This document shows, in pieces, positions 42,169-55,560 of a stretch of DNA of 64,000 bases. The stretch comes from Megalonaias nervosa (lineage: Eukaryota; Mollusca; Bivalvia; Unionida; Unionidae), in the NCBI GenBank assembly GCA_016617855.1, contig JAECUM010000797.1:1-64000 (forward strand), written 5' to 3'. The translations under genes were made by a program, and so were the position numbers. A model generated the notes under the pieces. The model was given only the letters and a program-made list of their open reading frames with translations, had not been told where the DNA came from and made no database searches. The first letter of the stretch is position 1, and each line of letters starts with the position of its first letter.

Positions 42169-43255
42169 CACTAAAATTTACATCAAAAGTCTTTCTCACA
42201 ATATTTTTAAAACGCAGTTTGTGTTAATGCATTCACCCGGTTTCAAGTCAAACGATTTTACGTGGGAAGATTATTTCCCCACCACACCCCACCCCTCTTA
42301 TGAGGTTATTCATTTGTTTTCAGGAGTTGCTGTTTTTTCTCACAGAGACGTTGTTTCCTTCGCAGATATTATATTTTCCTCACAGAAAGGATACACTTGA
42401 TGCATTTTGTGTACACTTTACTAGTGAACGATTGCGGCTGTCATAACTGTTGACAATGTTCTCTCAGCAACGCATTTCCTCCAGTTCGTGAATATCCGAA
42501 CGTTCTGCTATGCTAGGTGTTTATGAATGTACACATCTACACCATGAGAGTAAAACTGTGGCCATTGGATCGAGTTAAATCTTATAAGTTATAATAATAA
42601 TTACTGACCAACGAGCGAGAAGCTGTCCCTGCCATTGTATTGTTTATGGCCTTGTATATAAATCTAGATTCTTTTCATTGGATCCCCGTCTTTGCAAGAA
42701 AATATTAAGTAGTCTTGGAAGGAATTTATCCTTAGTGAAAATCTCTCACGGAGTAATAATTTCTGATTCTCGCCTATTGTTTTCATTGTGCACTTGCAGA
42801 TCCCTTTGATGAAAACTCGTTAACTCTGTTATGATAATCCTTGCAAACTATATTAAAAGGCCCAGTTGATTGTAACGAATCCCTAAGATAATTATAACGA
42901 ATCCCGAAGATGAGATCAAGGTCGAGGGGTTTTCACTTCTAATACGAGATTCTTTATGGTAAAACATCTGTTAATTTGGATGACATTTCGAATAATGTAC
43001 TACACTGCAACATATATTCCTTAAATAATATAGGAAGTTTTACATCAAAGTCAGTAAAGGAAGGATTATAAGACTTTTGATTAGCATAACTAGGACAATG
43101 GAAGTGATTTATTAAATATTGCCAAGATGTGGTATTTTTAATATAAAACAAAGTACAATGATTTTTGTGACAAAAGTCTTAAAAATATCAATTGATTCTT
43201 CTCGAAGCCATGTCATTAATATTTGAAGTATTTACTTGATTGATAAAGTAAACTT
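42169..43255. other. non-coding stretch
   Basis: Nothing recognised. Confidence 0.5.
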
Positions 43256-43324
43256 TGACAACAATTCATAATTAAATAAGCCCTGACACAAATTTATAAT
43301 TAAATAAACCTTGACACAAATTCA
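43256..43324. repeat. short tandem repeat, 2-3 copies
   Basis: The unit is like 'tgacacaaatttataattaa' then 'ataa(g/a)cc', about 30 bp. Confidence 0.6.
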
Positions 43325-43711
43325 GAAGATGTTCCCGATAATCTTTAAGATTAGAATACTCAATGCTGATTGCGTTTATTACGTGGCAATCCCAATGCTG
43401 ATGATTCCACTTGCGTTCGTTTTGCTCTTACCACTGGGTAAACTATCTTCGCGAATAGTGTCTCTTCTCTGCCAGCTTTCACAATATGAGAATCAGCATT
43501 CAAATGAAACACTTTACAGAGTCATTGATTCCATATCCAGAGTTGGAATTTATATCGATATGGCTGAACCATCTTTTGTGAGTCAAATTAAGATAAGAAT
43601 GTAGCATCAATAGATTGGCGCCAGACGAGAGAAATCTATACTTGAAAGGATAGTTAACCAAATAATTCTCTCTCTATTGCAGCAACTAAATACTGACAAA
43701 ATGCTCAACAT

Positions 43712-43714
<3 letters not shown>
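43325..43714. other. non-coding stretch
   Basis: One open frame (43311-43604) has a hydrophobic patch but no recognisable family or good start. Confidence 0.4.

Positions 43715-43772
<58 letters not shown>
43715..43772. repeat. (CT)n microsatellite
   Basis: About 29 units. Confidence 0.98.
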
Positions 43773-43774
<2 letters not shown>

Positions 43775-45088
43775 GTGTAATCGAGTGTGTATTATATTCA
43801 GCAGTGTTACAACCTGAAGCCTAAAATTAAATATATTTGTTATAATATCTCATATACACTAGAAAAATGTATAAGTATTCTGTAGAATATTATCTGTTAA
43901 GTATTATTGTTTTATAAATCAATATTGATAATTTGACCTGAAGATTTAAACTGAGAATGTCGTTGTGCAGATGCATATATTTTTTAGCATAAAAAATGTA
44001 TATAAATATTTTAATTAGAACTAGCAAGATTTGTCAGTTTGCGTTTTCTCTCATATATAAGTACGTTACGAAGTATGATTATTTTCTTTCAAAAAATTTC
44101 AAGATAGTTTGTTTAAATTTAGGTTTTTACCTAAAACCTATTCCTATAACCTATCTTACATAGTATCTACTTGTTGTTTGAAGAAAAAGAATTTCTTCAA
44201 ACTATTGTTAAGTTGGGCCGAATTGTCTTTCGAGTTGGGCCGAATTGTCTTTGGGCCAAATTGACTATAATCCGGCATAAATGATACAACTTTCCCATCC
44301 CTCACCCAATTCGATCCCACAGCTTGAATCCACTTTTTTCTTGGTAAACAAGGTCTTTCGGAAAAAGAAAGAACCCTTTTTCCTATCATCAATCTTTTGG
44401 CTACATCCATATGCAACACAGTGCACCATATTTGCTGTACAAAAGCACGATCGTAAGATATATCACATAGACATTTACGTGGGGAAATTAAACACCTCAA
44501 TGGCTATGTCGAATAGAAGAGATAAATATACATCATATCCGTTTTTGGCACTCGGAAACTACCGATTGTTTACGGAGATTGCCGAATAATTTTTCATTTG
44601 AAAAGAGGATTTTTAAGTCTAATTAAACATTTTTATGGTGTGCACACATAACAAATGCATTTTGTTTATGACTTTAATAATATCACACGTTTGTACAATA
44701 TAAGTGGCCAGTGACCTTTGACTCCAGCTTTCGATAATTTGCTGGTATGCAATATTTCTTCAAAGTTTAAATACCTTTTTGGTTGATTGTAAATTTGACT
44801 TATAACAATTGATTTCTGAGTAAACATTTCAGTCGTTTACTTGACATATTGTATAAATTTCATATTAGAGCTTGGGGAAATCTCTCAAAGATAGTAAACA
44901 TTTAGTGCCAACATTAAGCTGGGACAGAATTTGAAAATTTTGCACATCACCACAACTCCTTGGGAAAAATACGACTCCGCACGGAGCCACAGTTTTTGAA
45001 TTCACTGCATGACTAAAGTTTAATACTGTCTGATTGATTGTTTGGTTGATTGATTGATTGTATGATTGATTGATTGGTGTATAACGAT
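43773..45088. other. non-coding stretch
   Basis: A short tandem repeat 'gttgggccgaattgtctttc' occurs at 44211-44262. A 114-codon minus-strand frame (44156-44500) has no recognisable family. TGAT-type repeats lie at 45030-45078. Confidence 0.4.
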
Positions 45089-45236
45089 GGAACACAGTTT
45101 ATATTGCCGAGATAGTTGGAGCAGCCAAGACACACCAGAGCCGCCAAGCCCGTCTGGTCGATGCAATATTCGAACCCATACTATTGTGGTCTCTAGTCCC
45201 GCAAGCTAACCACTTAGACACCGCTGCCACTCTAAA
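45089..45236 (-). mobile_element. tRNA-headed SINE-like fragment
   Basis: On the minus strand, 'ggtgtctaagtggttagc' (A box, about 45220-45203) and 'gggttcgaata' (B box, about 45180-45170) are 40 bases apart, as in a tRNA-derived promoter. The acceptor ends do not pair. No target-site duplication was found, so its limits are uncertain. Confidence 0.6.
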
Positions 45237-46003
45237 TTATTTCGAGAATCAAGAGCTTTCCTTTCACTTTGCAACTTCATTATGTGGCTACTGATGGCTG
45301 CAGATGTAGTTCAATGATCGTTGTGGATCCATCAAGAGTTATATATAATCGTTGTCTTGAGGAAGACTACAGTTTTCTTTCTTTGTGTGATGATACAAAT
45401 GAATTATATAGTTAGAACCTTTGGCCAATCTTTAAAAAAAGTCTTATGTACGAATATGAGCGTGTGTCTATCTAAACTTACAGAAATCCAGACAGAATAG
45501 ACCGACAGTCAATAAGACGGACAGTCACTCAGACGGATAACTGACCTTGTTGGAACCCATACCCAATCGACGTATGAAGCGCTGATCTAAAATGACAGAA
45601 AATGACCGAATGATAATGTTGAACAAAGCCATTTCAAGGTTGTGTTTGACCAAGTTGTGTTGCTGTGGTTTTGACGGTGTTACTCCATTTCGTGAGGGTT
45701 AAACGGATCCGTGGCTTCCGTCTGGATATAATGTGGGTTCCGTCCAGGAATCGCCTGTGTGGAGACCGAAAGAAACTGGGTCCACATTTAGGATTTAAAT
45801 GTGAAGTGATCAAAATGGTACATTGTTTGGAGCCTATTAACTGGACTCAGATCAGAATTGCTACTTCGTTTTCAGTACTCACGAACGTTGTCCCTATCTA
45901 TATATAAAGTATTCCTATGATTCTGATCCTTGATTTAGATTTAGGCATTCCTGTTACTGACTTCAAGAGAATTACTTATTCTTTACAATATAAGAATTAT
46001 GTT
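45237..46003. other. non-coding stretch
   Basis: Nothing recognised. Confidence 0.5.
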
Positions 46004-46133
<130 letters not shown>

Positions 46134-46434
46134 TTCCCCGTATTTGGGGGATGAGTTGCATATTTTCAAGGCGTGAAATACTGTTGTTTCGTTACGGAAA
46201 TGTAATTAGGAGAAATCATGAATGTTGTGAGGTTGGCAGGTAATTTTGAAGTTGTGAGATTTGTGGTCATGTATTAATTAGAGGAAAATTATTTATAGCA
46301 TGGGTGCGTTGGAATTTCCAGTTTACTACAGTAGTTGTATGGAAATCCTTGTAAATCAAGGGGAAACAAGTTACTTCAAGCGGGATTCACGCCAGGGCTG
46401 AATTCGCTTGGTAAAGAAACTTCTTTGGCGTATT

Positions 46435-46436
<2 letters not shown>

Positions 46437-46491
<55 letters not shown>

Positions 46492-46502
46492 AGCATATAT
46501 AT

Positions 46503-46538
<36 letters not shown>

Positions 46539-46548
46539 TATATATGTA

Positions 46549-46611
<63 letters not shown>
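46437..46611. repeat. compound (TA)n(TG)n microsatellite
   Basis: Two TA tracts separated by a short interruption near 46490-46505, then about 30 TG units. Confidence 0.97.
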
Positions 46612-46616
<5 letters not shown>

Positions 46617-49184
46617 CTTTAGCGTTTTTAACAGTAATCTTATAAAAGTCTAATAATCTCTTTCAAATTTCGATAGCCGATAATTTCAGTCATGAATGAA
46701 ATAAAAACTTCAGTCAAACAGACTTTTTTGATGAAAATGTAAAACTGTCCAGGATGGAATGGGTTTAATCTTAAATGGATCTATTAGCAAAAAACATATT
46801 TTGAAAATCTGCACTATTTTTAATAAATCCTCTGGTTTTATGCAGCATATCCTCTACTTACTACTACTCTTCATCTCAGACTTTTCCAGAATTCGGTTTA
46901 GGTTTACCTTTCTACCCGACAATTGTGGCACTATTGAGTCTATTTAAGGCGTATATGGGTTCCTAATTGTTATTCCTGTGTAAACATAAGCTAAAGCACT
47001 ATTTCACGGAAATATTTGCTCTAATTGCACTCAGCAAGTCCATATTCTACGCATTGTTTGAATATAGGTGTTATTTCTAAATCCATTTTGGCATTTCCCA
47101 CACTTTAAATAATGTTGACATGTTGGTAGTACAATTTAAAACCATTATGACTGGTCGACGAAAATGTCACCTAAAATAGTGAATGGAGTGATAATGATTA
47201 ATTCTGACAGCCTCAACGGTGAATTCAGTTGATCTCCTATAATTACGTATTGCATAAACGATACAGTTATGGGAACAATGACCAATAAAGCTTCCATCAG
47301 AACTTTCTAGAGGAATTTAATACTTTTAAAATGAGAAATTTAATGTTTGTCTTGTTATGTTATGGCTAGTTTATCTTGTTTCTTGGTGAAAGAAAACTAA
47401 TTTTAGTGTCTAATAGACGGAAAAAAACTATTCATAACAAGATGAAGGAAAACAATCAAAATTTATTGTTGTACTGTTGCAGATGCTGGATTTTTAAATA
47501 ATTATATAATTGAATAATGTAAATTTCAACGAAAATTTGTAATAATAATTACTTATAATATGTACAATTTTAACAACTTTTACACTTCAATTACTCTCTA
47601 ACAAAAACTGAAAATGTAGATCTCGAATGAATCACACGCATTTCACATGATTACTAGATTAATGCGCAACCATCTAAGTCTGTGTATACTGTACTATCTA
47701 TTATGTACTTGCCATGGCAAGTTTTCGGGGTTTATTTCATAAACATCCCCTTTATATAATGAAATATTGCCACCTGCAAAGGACGATACCCCCTCCCCCT
47801 CCCCCTCCAAAGTTTGTAGCCTGGATAACATGTCGAGGGCGATATACATTATACAAGTTTTTGTTTTTATATCTCATGTTGTTAATCCCCTGCTGATTCT
47901 AACATGTAGGGGTCCATAATTTGTTTTTAACTTAAATCTTTAGTTTAGTGTTAAGTTGTTTATTCCCCTGACGAAGAGAGTATTTAGCTAAATGTTGGGA
48001 AACAATTCTGAATTTTGGTTAGTCTGCAACCTTAAACCCAGGTGCATGTCTTGAAAGCGCGTGCAATGTCATTCTCATTGGCAATATGAATATGTGGCGG
48101 CCTTGCTCCCAGGAAATTCTCCAGGCCAACAAAGTTTGGCTTCCCTTCCATAACGGTATCGGCATGTTCAAACTTTGCTGCCAGATTTATCAACTCGGAA
48201 AATCATGCGAGTGGTTACAGCTACGACACTGTCTATCAGGGCGAAAACAAAACCCATGTTCATACTTGATTTTCAAAATAATGAACAAAAACAGATAGTT
48301 CCAGATAAAGAGTTCACCGATCCATTTTTAATTTTCATAATTCGCGGAATTAAGGATTCTAAGAAATATGTTATTAGGGTCCTATAAGACCAATAGGTTT
48401 TAGCGATTCTGTCTTGCAATGCAATAACACTAAAATATGTAATCCAAATATCAAATTTAAGGCTTAAAATATTTTTTCGGAATGTAGAACAACTTTTGGG
48501 AAGACAATTCTCCTTATTCTAGCGTTCAGACTCTGTTCATCTGATACGACTGTTGTACTACAATGTGGAATTTAATTTACTCTGTTCATCTGTATGACTG
48601 TTGTAGTGCAATGTGGAATTTAATTCACACTATTCATGGAGCAAACGTAGCTAAATGGTTATCGAACTCAGAACCATTAACACGCAGCACAAGATGGTAA
48701 ATGGGGAAAATCTTTTCCATGCTTGAATAGTTTGATAATTGTGCCAAAGAATATATATTTCATAAATATTACCTTTCAAATAATCGTCACATTTTTAACT
48801 CCAGTTCAGTTATTGCATACATCATTTATGATGAATTTGTGAGTTTCCATCAAATCGTCAAATATGACTGATTTCAGTGACTTTCAGTTTCATCTTCGTT
48901 TATAATCGATTGACAATTTCTTCTTAAAGCTCTTCCTGAATGCCCCCACCACCAAGGATTAGGAAGGATCGCAGGGCGGCACTTACGCACTTGTTACTAT
49001 CACTATTACTAAATGCTGTCTTCTTGTTTCAAGTATGTTCTGTGTGATGGGAGGAGGTGTAATTGTTTCGTGTGTCATGTGATGGGACTTAGCTGAGGGT
49101 GAATATTATGTGTGCTGTGTAAAGGGACCTATTGGAGTGGTAATTATCGTGTGAGTCACGTGATGGGACCTAGTTGAAGGGTTA
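46612..49184. other. AT-rich non-coding stretch
   Basis: 47130-47290 resembles 27065-27230 (see there). A nearly repeated block 'gactgttgta(c/g)t(a/g)caatgtg' occurs at 48548 and 48597. No gene recognised. Confidence 0.45.
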
Positions 49185-49870
49185 TTATTTTTAAGACTCT
49201 GGGTTTTAAAGTAAGCAACTGAAAAATGAAACCAACAATTTAAGTAAGATTAACAAGTTATATTTTTCTGCGTTACAAAGTATAAATTTAAGAAACACTT
49301 ACAGTATTGTGAATTAAAACCCAAATAATCTTAAATGTCTATCACAAGTCCAAAAGTATAGATGTTCCTAATGAGTTCCAAAAGTCGTGAATGTCTTGAT
49401 GTGCCACAATGATGTAATCCAGAGTGTCTTGAATGAATCCTCACTAGTTCCAAACTAATTTATTAGTCCATGAGTCGATGGGCACTTTAGTAATTCCGAT
49501 CAATGATTTAAATAATTCCTCTCGAATTATATCTGGACAAAACTCCAAATGATTCCCGAGACTGATTATAATCCAGGGACGAAACAGGATCTAATACTTG
49601 CTTAGAAAGATTCAGTGTATACAGACACCAAAGAATGTTCTGGAATTCCCTAGATGCGAGTCATTTCTTAAACGGAAACTTCCATTAGATTGTTTCCAGA
49701 ATATTCTGAACTCATAAAGCTATATCAGCACTTTATTTACGACTTAGAATCATGGACAAAAGTTAGCTACGTAAACATATTATCTACAAATGGTCATTAA
49801 CCCGAAGTACAATCTACAATCATTGACAAAACTTAAACACGCAAGATAGATATAAATTTTGTATTATACC
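49185..49870. repeat. dispersed repeat R1, longest copy
   Basis: It shares ordered blocks with 53700-54520 and 54530-54930: 'aaagtaagcaactg', 'acacttacagtattgtgaat', 'caaaagtatagatgttcc', 'tcttgatgtgcca', 'tttaaataattcctctc', and 'aatctacaatcattgacaaa'. No coding potential or terminal structure was recognised, so the class is unknown. Confidence 0.75.
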
Positions 49871-49914
49871 CTTACACCCCAGGTACTTCCTCCCTATCCC
49901 CATGCTCCGATATT

Positions 49915-50062
49915 CACGGATTATCATCATTAATAAGGTTTAAACATGGATATTCATCATTTTTAATACGGTTTTAACATGGGTATTCAATATTAATACG
50001 ATTTAAACATGGATATTCGTCATTAATACGGTTTAAACAAAGGATATTCGTCATTAATGCAT
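49915..50062. repeat. about 35 bp minisatellite, 4 copies
   Basis: The unit is 'ggatattc(a/g)tcattaatac' then 'ggtttaaacat'. Confidence 0.88.
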
Positions 50063-50774
50063 AGTTGCTTCCATCAGGTGCTGCTTTGATATTCTAAGGA
50101 ATCGATTATAACATAACGCTTTATATCACTACTAAGTCTGCGATAAAAATCAGGAAATTTTAAAACTTTGTTCACATTGTTATTGATGATTGCTGCATCT
50201 AGAATGACTCAGAAAGCTTTTTGAGTCGCATTGTTTTCCTCCAACTTAATTTTTTGTCACTTCATGAATTCATTCATAAAAAAACGATCTTTGATAATGA
50301 GAGATCTGTGCTCGCACAAACATGGCGACAATTAAGCACTGAAAATACACGCATTTTGTACTTTTTTTGGGTCATAAAGAGAATCAAATTTGGATTTATC
50401 ACTTGTCTTCCATTAGCAGAACGCTCGTGTACCCTCAGCATAACGCCCGTACACCCTCAGTTGAATAAGCAAACCTGTTGTGAATGTTAGGCTTAACTGC
50501 CACTTTTCTCTTACGCTTGCCTTCACCTCGAATTCCATCCCTAGAACAAATGGATTTACGACTATGATTAAAGAGAGTGCATTTATTTCATAATTGTTAT
50601 AAGTTGGATACAAGAATGGTAAAGACCTAAATACTGATTGAAGTTAAACTTGTGTCTCGATTAAACGAATGGAAGATTCACATTATCCCAATCTGTTTTC
50701 AGTTTTAGTATGATTGGTATACGTCATTACAATTTACTGTCCAAATGTTTCCATCTAGAATATTTGCGTCTTTT
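50063..50774. other. non-coding stretch
   Basis: Nothing recognised. Confidence 0.5.
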
Positions 50775-50878
50775 GCTTTCCAGTCTCCTGGGTATCTTGC
50801 CTGTCCCCTGGGTATCTTGCTTTTCCCCTGGGTATCCACTGGGTGTCTTGCCTGTCCTCTGGGCATCTTGCTTGTAGA
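50775..50878. repeat. about 24 bp minisatellite
   Basis: The unit is 'ctgggtatcttgcctgtccc', about four and a half copies. Minus-strand ORFs here are repeat-derived. Confidence 0.8.
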
Positions 50879-52383
50879 CCTATGCAGCATGGTGTTACTT
50901 TCGGCATGAAAATGAGTTTAGAGCTTTCTTTAACCAAACTCCTAGTTAAGATGGTAAAGAAAATTCATCATTGCAATCGGTAAGATAAACAAAAAGTCAA
51001 GTTTAAATACGTTAAGATTACACATCAACAAAAAAATCACTAAAGTAAAATTTAAATTGGTGAATCCTTTTGTCGATGTGTAATCTTAAACTGGGTCGTT
51101 CCATTGAGAAGGATGCCATGGACTCATGGTAAATAGGCAAAGTGAAGTCCACTTAAAACAATGAGAAAATACCACTTGAGATTTGCATGCAATTACTGAA
51201 AAAGCTAGAAGACATGTGGCCAATTTAATTTCGGATAATCCCATTGACTATGGGGCTAAATGTAGCACCCTAACTTTCCATTCATTTATGTTTATGTTAT
51301 TTTTGGCCATAAATCTTGCGGCAATGTCATCCTCTTCCTTCTAATGCATAATTCTGATGGCTGTATCAAAATATCCTGCATCAAGCACTAATGCTTTAAT
51401 TACAAATAGATAGTCTAAATGGACATGACCAAAGACAAACACAATCATACGGACAGACAGAAAGAAAGACAAACACATACATACGTTCGCAAGAAAATGA
51501 AGTATGACAAAATCGTGAAATCTATTTGTAATTGCCCCATGTAATATGTTACGAAATCTCTTAGAATTAATGAGAACAAAAACACACGAAAGTCAACATT
51601 GCATTAGTTTACATACCAAGTGTCTGAGATTTCATCATGACAAAACAGATTAAGACTGGTGTTGAAGCATATCTACATATTTTTACCTGAATTTGAAGAT
51701 ATGATCTATATAAATCACTTGGTTTGTCAAGATATTACCTTAATATGCTGGTCAAACTGGATATTATATTCGTAAAATCTAAATAATTGTATATTTTTTA
51801 ACAGAAAGTATTGTGGATTTACTAATTTTATCAGCAGAAATGTTTTGTAATGATAACAAGTTTAAATACGATGATTTTTAGATACAAACAAAAATGATGA
51901 AGTGAATGTAATGAATGTTCTTTTTTTACACAAAAATAACTTCAATATTTAACATATCCTAGATATGTGTGGATGTGTATGTATGTGTGTATGGACCGAT
52001 TCAATTTATGGAAGTAAGCGCACGTGCTTTGCTAATCGTGTTCATTTAATATATTGCACAATTTGTATTAGCATTCAAAGTTGATAATGGTGTCAGCATT
52101 CAAATTTCATAATGGTGTCAGCATTCAAATTTCATAATGGTGTCATTGTAAAAATAACAGAATAAGAACATAAATGACACGTGGAAGATCGGACTATAAA
52201 ATATAATCTACGAAAATACGGACATGTATGTGATCAACTGAAAATATTCAAATTTGAAAAGCGAAATTTACTAATACAAAAATGTAAAATATTCAAATAT
52301 TACAATGGATGCTTTCATTAATTTTAATTGTGCAAACAATTATCCACTGTTATATCTGATGAAGATTGCCTTTACGTTTCACT
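50879..52383. other. AT-rich non-coding stretch
   Basis: A 31-bp repeat ('gtgtcagcattcaaatttca') with two to three copies lies at 52073-52145. Nothing else recognised. Confidence 0.5.
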
Positions 52384-52570
52384 CACTTATCACTTTTGTC
52401 CTCCTGGGTTCGAGTCTTGGCTAGACCAACTTGGGTATGTGAGAAAGTTTGCTAATATCTTCCCAAGGGTTGGTGATACTCCCCAGGGTCTTTCATAGCT
52501 CTTCCTCCACCAAATATACTGCTCGTAATGCATAGCCGATTATGTGCTGAACAAAGCACGTTTAACTCCA
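52384..52570 (+). mobile_element. 5'-shortened SINE of the 37-kb family
   Basis: It begins just before a B box 'gggttcgagtcttgg' (about 52405-52420) and continues with 'tatgtgagaaagtttgc' and 'ctcttcctccacc', then 'tgtgctgaaca', matching 37033-37292 in order. A C/A-rich stretch replaces the AAC tail. No target-site duplication was seen. Confidence 0.8.
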
Positions 52571-52629
52571 TACCCCTCCCCCCCCCAAAAAAAAAAACAA
52601 ACAACGTGTTTACCACTTTAACAAAAGAT

Positions 52630-53580
52630 ATCTAAAAAATGTTTATTACCATGTTTGATGAACTAAAGAAAGATATTTCCCTTCAAGTGGTAGAAAAGTC
52701 TTTGTATCAAATAAAATTAGGCCTCAGTGCTGGGCCAGACACAGGGTTGTTATTAATGAGTTTCATTAATATTAAAAAAGATAATTTATTTAATGACGTG
52801 GTCGCCTTCCTGAAATGTGATTTCGATGATGTCAATAATTATAGAGACATAACACTTTTGAGTTCCATGGATAATTTAGTCATACGTATACTTAACAATG
52901 GACTAAATGGCTTGGCAGATGACTGTCTTGTCTTTATCGAAGCCCAAGCAGGATTTTTAAAAAAAATAGAAGTACAGCTGACAATATTTTTTCATTGTAC
53001 AAGACCTTACCTCACATGCTATTAAACAAGTTAAAAAAAATTGCGAGTTTATTGATTTCACCAAAGTGTTTGACTAAAGTAAGATGAGATATTATGGATG
53101 TAATAACATCGTTGTACAGTAATGTAACGTCAACAGCTAAATACGATAAGATGTTATGTGGTGAATTTTCTTGTATTTTTGGTGTCCGGCAAGGTTAATA
53201 TTTTATCTTTATTTCTATTTCAATATTTGTAAGTGATTTAGAGAAAGAATTTGTCATGATTGTATCCTTATTTTACATCTCCTTATTCTTTTATATACAG
53301 AAACTATTATTATCTTTTCAGGTTCGCCTGAATGCTTTCAGGCCAGGCTATATTGTCGTCTTTTCAGGTTTTCAGGTGAAGGCTTTCAGGCCAGACTATA
53401 TAATATCAAATATTGGTGTGCTTCGTGCAAGTTTGTGACTAATACCTTACAAACAAAAGTTATTAATTTTTTAGAAGGTGGTACCTTACATATGTATGTG
53501 GAATTCACATACGGGGATGAAAAACTAGAAATTATAAATAGGTTTGGTTACTACTCTGGGTCTTAAACTGTGTAACGAAA
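52630..53580 (+). pseudogene. LINE reverse transcriptase relic
   Basis: 'QIKLGLSAGPD' (52705-52740), 'DDVNNYRDITLLS', 'IEAQAGF', 'EFIDFTKVFD' (about 53045-53075, carrying the first catalytic Asp region), 'GEFSCIFGVRQG' and 'ISIFVSDLEKEF' follow the order of a non-LTR retrotransposon RT domain. The YADD block is not clean; 'YIVVFS' near 53350 may be its remains. Near 53485-53560 'YVEFTYGDEKLEIINRFGY' fits the region after the palm. Stops, shifts and an internal deletion are evident. Confidence 0.85.
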
Positions 53581-53699
53581 AAGAAAAGAAACGAACATGT
53601 TATCAGCAAAATCATTTTTTTTTCTCTAAGTAACAAAGTGAAAAGACACATCATTCTGAATTAAATTCCAACTAATTCTCAAGGCCTTATCACATGTAA
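53581..53699. other. short non-coding spacer
   Basis: Nothing recognised. Confidence 0.5.
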
Positions 53700-54930
53700 A
53701 AAAGTATAGTGTTGTGACTCTATGATCTTAAAGTAAGCAACAGATAGAAGCCAAAATCAATGTGTTTAACAGCATTCAAGAAATAATTTATTTCTCTAAG
53801 TAAACAGTGAATATTTAAGAGGAACTTGCAGTATTTTAAATCCAAAAAAATCCTAAAAGTTCTATCAGAATTACAAAAGAATAGAGTGTTCTAAATGAAT
53901 TCCAAGTCTTGAATGTATTGATGTACAAATAGCCTTGAATGTGCTGACGTGCCAACACCCTTGATGTTCCACAATAATATAATTCAGAACGTTTTTGAAT
54001 AAATTCACAATAAACCGAAAATAGTATTTTAGTCAAAACAGTCATATTAGAACTTTGTAATTCTAATAAACAGTTTAAATAAATAATACCTCTCATATTA
54101 AATCTATGCACAACAGTAAATACTTCTGAAGACTAAAAATAAAATGGGAACTGGAATAGGAATAGGAATAATTGTTCCGTATTGCTTTCTTATACATCCC
54201 CAAGACTCAATGTCGCAATACATCCTTACTTGATGTATGCCGCAGTACATCCCCACCTATCTTACGTCGCAATACTCAATCATTTCAAAGAAAATTTACC
54301 CCAAACTGTAAACAAGTCTTGAAAATTTAGAACCTTCTAAGTTCATAATCAAGGCCGGGTTTAGAACTCAAATCCAAGTAAACAACTTAGTTATAGCTTA
54401 CAAATGATCATTATCTTAAATATAATCTGTAATCATGGAAAAAAATTAGCTATGTAATATTTTGTTTATAAATTATCATTGCAATCTACAATCATGGACG
54501 AAGGTTAAACAAATACTATAGGTATCCAGAACAATAGAATGCTCCGAAAGAATCCCAACAGTCTCGAATGTTCTGATGTACAAATGCTATTGAATGTCTG
54601 GCAAGTTAAAGTAACTCGACCTTTATCATATACTCAAACCATCCCTGGGTATTCCTTGAAACAAATTTAGCTACTTACAGTTACTACATTAGATTTTAAA
54701 CCAACAACTTTAGTAGAATCAATAATTAATTTATTTCTCTGTTTCAAAGTAAAATTTAAGATAAGCTTACAAATCAATAATTACTTTGTCTGTTTCAAAG
54801 TTAAAATTTAAGAGACACTTACAGTATTATGAATTAAATCCCTAAATAATTCTAAATGTATATAACAAGCCCAAAAGGATAGCTTGTTCCGAAAGAATTT
54901 CAGTAGTACTGAATGGCATGATGCACCAAA
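53700..54930. repeat. dispersed repeat R1, two adjacent copies
   Basis: 53700-54520 and 54530-54930 each carry R1 blocks in the same order and orientation as 49185-49870 ('tttaagaggaacttgcagta' / 'tttaagagacacttacagta', 'aagaatagagtgttc', 'caatctacaatcatggac'). They lie between two LINE relics. Confidence 0.7.
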
Positions 54931-54951
54931 TGTGTGTGTGTGTGTGTGCGT

Positions 54952-54986
<35 letters not shown>

Positions 54987-55190
54987 ATATGGATTTTTAA
55001 TGTAGCTTTTACAATTTTTCAGTCATATTGCTGCGATGTCTGCAGTGTGGCAATTTATTGTGATGTCTAGCACTAGGGCATCATGCCGCATACATGCAGC
55101 ATCATGTCCCACCCAGTCACATTATCCATCCGAACAGTCCTAACACTAACCTATTACTGCTGAGAGCCTAGCGATGCAGCTGTTATCTTT
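54931..55190 (-). mobile_element. 5'-truncated SINE of the 4.5-kb family
   Basis: It matches 4549-4800 in order: a GT tract (54931-54986), 'tttttcagtcatat', 'gatgtctgcagtgtg', 'catcatgccgca' and 'cacccagtcacattatcc'. The tRNA-like head is missing, since similarity ends near 55187. The shared GT tract shows it belongs to the element. Confidence 0.85.
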
Positions 55191-55560
55191 AAAATAAGCC
55201 AAGTCATGAATCTTTTTGACGGACTGATAAAATTTATCTGAAATTATTGTGGTCACGTTTGTAGCTTTATTCCTGTTAAATGCATTGAAGGGGGTGCACT
55301 TACATATTCGCAGAAAGACATTAGGAGTGATAAAAAAAAAAAAACAACACAAAATGATTTTATATATGGAGAGTAAGGGTGTACAACAATGATAACACCT
55401 AGTGTTTTTATTACATTATGAAATATTGGTTTCATATATTAGACACAAAAGGTTATAAAGATATAAAACTATATACCAGATGATGTTGAATGATTTAGAA
55501 GCTCCACTCAATAAATTAAAATGAGCATATTTAGTTAAAGATTCATCATCAAGATCAGGA
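55191..55560. other. non-coding stretch
   Basis: Nothing recognised. Confidence 0.5.

Noticed and set aside
44156..44500. 114-codon minus-strand gene
   Set aside because: It partly covers a short tandem repeat and has no recognisable family; left as unassigned.
45165..45236. tRNA gene (minus strand)
   Set aside because: Only the promoter boxes are tRNA-like; the arms do not form a cloverleaf.
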